Below, one piece after another: positions 62,373 through 64,000 of a stretch of 64,000 bases of DNA. The stretch lies in NCBI GenBank assembly GCA_047975325.1, contig JBKEDF010000026.1, positions 3,875 to 67,874 on the forward strand. The letters are read 5' to 3'. Each line of letters begins with the position of its first letter. Position 1 is the stretch's first letter. The notes under the pieces were generated by a model. It saw nothing but the letters and a program-made list of their open reading frames with translations. It was not told where the DNA came from and did no database searches. The position numbers and the translations under genes were made by a program. Source of the stretch: JBKEDF01 sp047975325 (GTDB taxonomy: Bacteria > Pseudomonadota > Alphaproteobacteria > Rhodobacterales > Rhodobacteraceae).

Positions 62373-63467
62373 ATGACGCAGAAACTCGTCGTGATCGGCG
62401 CCGGCATGGCTTCGGGCCGTTTTCTGGAACATCTGACCGACAGTAATCCGGACGCATATTCCATCACGCTGTTCAATGCCGAGCCGCGCGGAAATTACGA
62501 CCGTCTGTCGCTGTCCCCGGTATTGTCCGGCAAGAAGAGCCACGAAGAGATCATCACCCATGACGACGGTTGGTATGAGGCGCGCGGGATCGACTGCCGC
62601 TTCGGTGAAAGCGTGGTGAAGATCGACCGTTACGAAAAGACCGTCTATTCGAATGTCGGCAGCGAACCCTATGACAAGCTGGTCATTGCCACGGGTTCTG
62701 CGCCTTTCATTATCCCCATCGCCGGCAGCGATCTGCCCGGCGTCATGACCTTCCGCGATCTCGATGATGTAAAGGCCATGACGGCGGCGGCCACGAAGGG
62801 CGGCCATGCGGTGGTGATCGGCGGCGGTCTACTGGGACTGGAGGCCGCGGCAGGCCTCAGGGCGCTGGGGATGGAGGTGGCCATCATCCACCTGATGGAC
62901 CATCTGATGGAACGTCAGCTTGACCCCTCCGCCGGGCAGCTCTTGCAGGAAGATCTGGAAAGCAGGGGCATCCACGTTCACTGCGGGGCCGTCACCCGGG
63001 CGATCCTCGGCCAGGATCGGCCAGAGGCGGTGTTGCTGGAGAACGGCGTGGCTTATCCCGCCGATCTGGTCTGCATGGCAGTGGGCATCCGCCCCGAAAC
63101 CCTCATCGCGACGGACGCGGGTATCGAGGTTGGGCGCGGCATCGTCGTCGATGACGCGATGCGCAGTTCGGATCCGGATATCTTTGCGCTTGGCGAATGC
63201 GTGGAGCATGACGGCCGCTTGTTCGGCCTCGTCGCGCCGCTTTACTATCAGGCGAAAGTGCTGGCGAAAACCCTCCTCGGTGAGAAGGCCGCCTTCCGGC
63301 CGGCCGCCGCCGAGATCAGGTTGCAGGTGACGGGCTGCGATCTCTATTCCGCCGGTGATTTTTCCGACAAGCCCGGGCGCGAGGATATCGTCTATCGCGA
63401 TCCGGACAGGGGCATCTACAAGCGGCTGATGCTTGAGGGTGATCACCTCGTTGGCGCGGTGATGTAG
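62373..63467 (+). pseudogene. nirB: Nitrite reductase large subunit NirB, truncated after the FAD/NAD part
   Basis: 364 codons match the N-terminal FAD/NAD(P) module of assimilatory NirB/NasB, whose full length is about 800 residues. Visible are VIGAGMASGRFLEHL, the NYDRLSLSPVLSGKK region, the NAD loop VVIGGGLLGLEAAAGLRALG and the MAVGIRPET segment. The frame stops right after VGAVM, where intact proteins continue with YGDTADGPW; the BFD-like cysteines and the sirohaem/4Fe-4S domain are missing. The truncated product cannot reduce nitrite. It looks interrupted by the mobile element whose genes start 55 bases on. Confidence 0.8.
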
Positions 63468-63522
63468 GCGCAACGCCTTGTCCTGTCTGGGTCGGAAACA
63501 CCCGGAACGACACAGGACAGCC

Positions 63523-63738
63523 ATGCCAGAACCAGATCGTATCATCCGCCTGACCACCGTGCTTGCCCGCACCGGGCTGTCGCGCTCGACCATCTATCGC
63601 AAGATTGCCGAGGGCACGTTTCCGGCCCAGCTACGGATCAGCGTCCATGGCGCAGGCTGGCGGGAATCCGACCTCAACCGCTGGATCGCCGATCCGGTCA
63701 GGTGGCGGCCAGAGGAAGAGGCCGAAGATGGCCGGTGA
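63523..63738 (+). CDS. AlpA family DNA-binding regulator
   Basis: A 71-residue AlpA/excisionase-like winged-helix protein: RIIRLTTVLARTGLSRSTIYRKIAEGTFP, then GWRESDLNRWIAD. These proteins sit on prophages and integrative elements and control excision or integrase expression. It overlaps the next ORF by 11 bases. The start at 63523 gives the usual N-terminus (MPEPDRIIRL). Confidence 0.87.
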   Translation: MPEPDRIIRLTTVLARTGLSRSTIYRKIAEGTFPAQLRISVHGAGWRESDLNRWIADPVRWRPEEEAEDGR

Positions 63739-63949
63739 CAGAGAGGCGACTGGCGAGAGCCGGGCTGCGAATAACAACCATCCGCCCGGCGGGCAGGAAG
63801 TCGATGCCGATGCCACCAAACGCTTGGACGCCGTGGTCCTGACCATCGCCCGCCTTATTGGCAGGCGCATGGCGCGCGAGGACTTCGAGGCATTGCAAGC
63901 CGCAAATGATAATACGCCACCCGAAGCAGGTAGTGATGATCGGACGTGA
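63728..63949 (+). CDS. Small hypothetical protein of a mobile element
   Basis: A 73-residue acidic protein starting MAGDREATGESRAANNN with a conserved-looking core DAVVLTIARLIGRRMAREDFEAL and an NDNTPPEAG tail. I recognise no domain. The pairing behind an AlpA-like gene and just ahead of a promoter suggests a small accessory protein of a recombinase-type element. Confidence 0.6.
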   Translation: MAGDREATGESRAANNNHPPGGQEVDADATKRLDAVVLTIARLIGRRMAREDFEALQAANDNTPPEAGSDDRT

Positions 63950-63960
63950 TGTGCATAATA

Positions 63961-63998
63961 TTGACATCTTATGAGATGTCTATAAATTATCTCCCATG
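63961..63998 (+). promoter_or_regulatory. Promoter with embedded operator palindrome at the window edge
   Basis: TTGACA (63961-63966) and a TATAAAT/TAAATT region (63981-63988) form a likely -35/-10 pair. The perfect dyad GACATCT-TATG-AGATGTC (63963-63980) fills the spacer, so a repressor bound there would block RNA polymerase. An ATG at 63996, with few bases after the -10, begins a gene that runs out of the window, perhaps the element's recombinase. Confidence 0.6.
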
Positions 63999-64000
63999 AG

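Overview
The window reads as a chromosomal segment of a Rhodobacteraceae-type alphaproteobacterium of roughly 60% G+C. The basis is gene content and order: a rpiA-gor-hflK-hflC-degP block, an alr-(PqiA-like)-radA-cvpA-purF block, ruvC-ruvA-ruvB-ybgC, moeB-dut-coaBC, glnB-glnA next to an NAD(P)H-hydrate repair gene, phosphatidylcholine synthase, and a Hint-domain protein. The genus cannot be fixed from the sequence alone. I found no rRNA, tRNA, tmRNA or CRISPR array.

Layout. 1-4.9 kb: 5' part of an acyl-CoA synthetase, an ABC exporter half-molecule, an alpha/beta hydrolase and a probable envelope protein. 5-11 kb: PLP dehydratase, a membrane-anchored MoeB/ThiF protein, dut, coaBC, cobU, a histidine phosphatase and aqpZ. 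11-23 kb: envelope quality control (degP, hflC, hflK), gor, rpiA, then divergent alr, PqiA-like, radA, cvpA, purF and an SDR. 23-31 kb: ybgC, ruvBAC, a DUF1127 gene, prmA and priA. 31-39 kb: fsa, DUF484, xerC, pcs, ileS, an FAD monooxygenase and a lytic transglycosylase.

39.3-47.9 kb is accessory catabolism. A LysR regulator is divergent from a tightly packed run holding a NitT/TauT-type ABC importer, an FAD oxidoreductase, a CaiB/BaiF CoA transferase, an enoyl-CoA hydratase and a 7Fe-type ferredoxin. The combination suggests uptake, CoA activation and redox/hydration of an organic acid of unknown identity; it is the best candidate here for an undescribed pathway. 47.9-53 kb returns to core genes: murD, a Hint protein, nnrD, glnB and glnA.

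53-60.2 kb is a complete acetone carboxylase locus (acxR, acxA, acxB, acxC on the minus strand). Its AcxR-like activator lacks the GAFTGA loop and has a degraded Walker B motif, so it is unlikely to work as a normal sigma-54 activator. The upstream regions of acxR and acxA share a 13-base motif. 60.4-64 kb is scrambled accessory DNA: a VOC protein, an HxlR regulator, a C-terminal remnant of a FecCD permease, a nitrite reductase large subunit (nirB) cut off after 364 codons, and directly behind it the first genes of what looks like a recombinase-type mobile element (AlpA-like regulator, small hypothetical protein, palindromic promoter).

A second relic lies upstream of nnrD. A 56-codon ORF resembles the two ends of the NnrE epimerase domain fused by an internal deletion, implying decay of a bifunctional NnrED protein.
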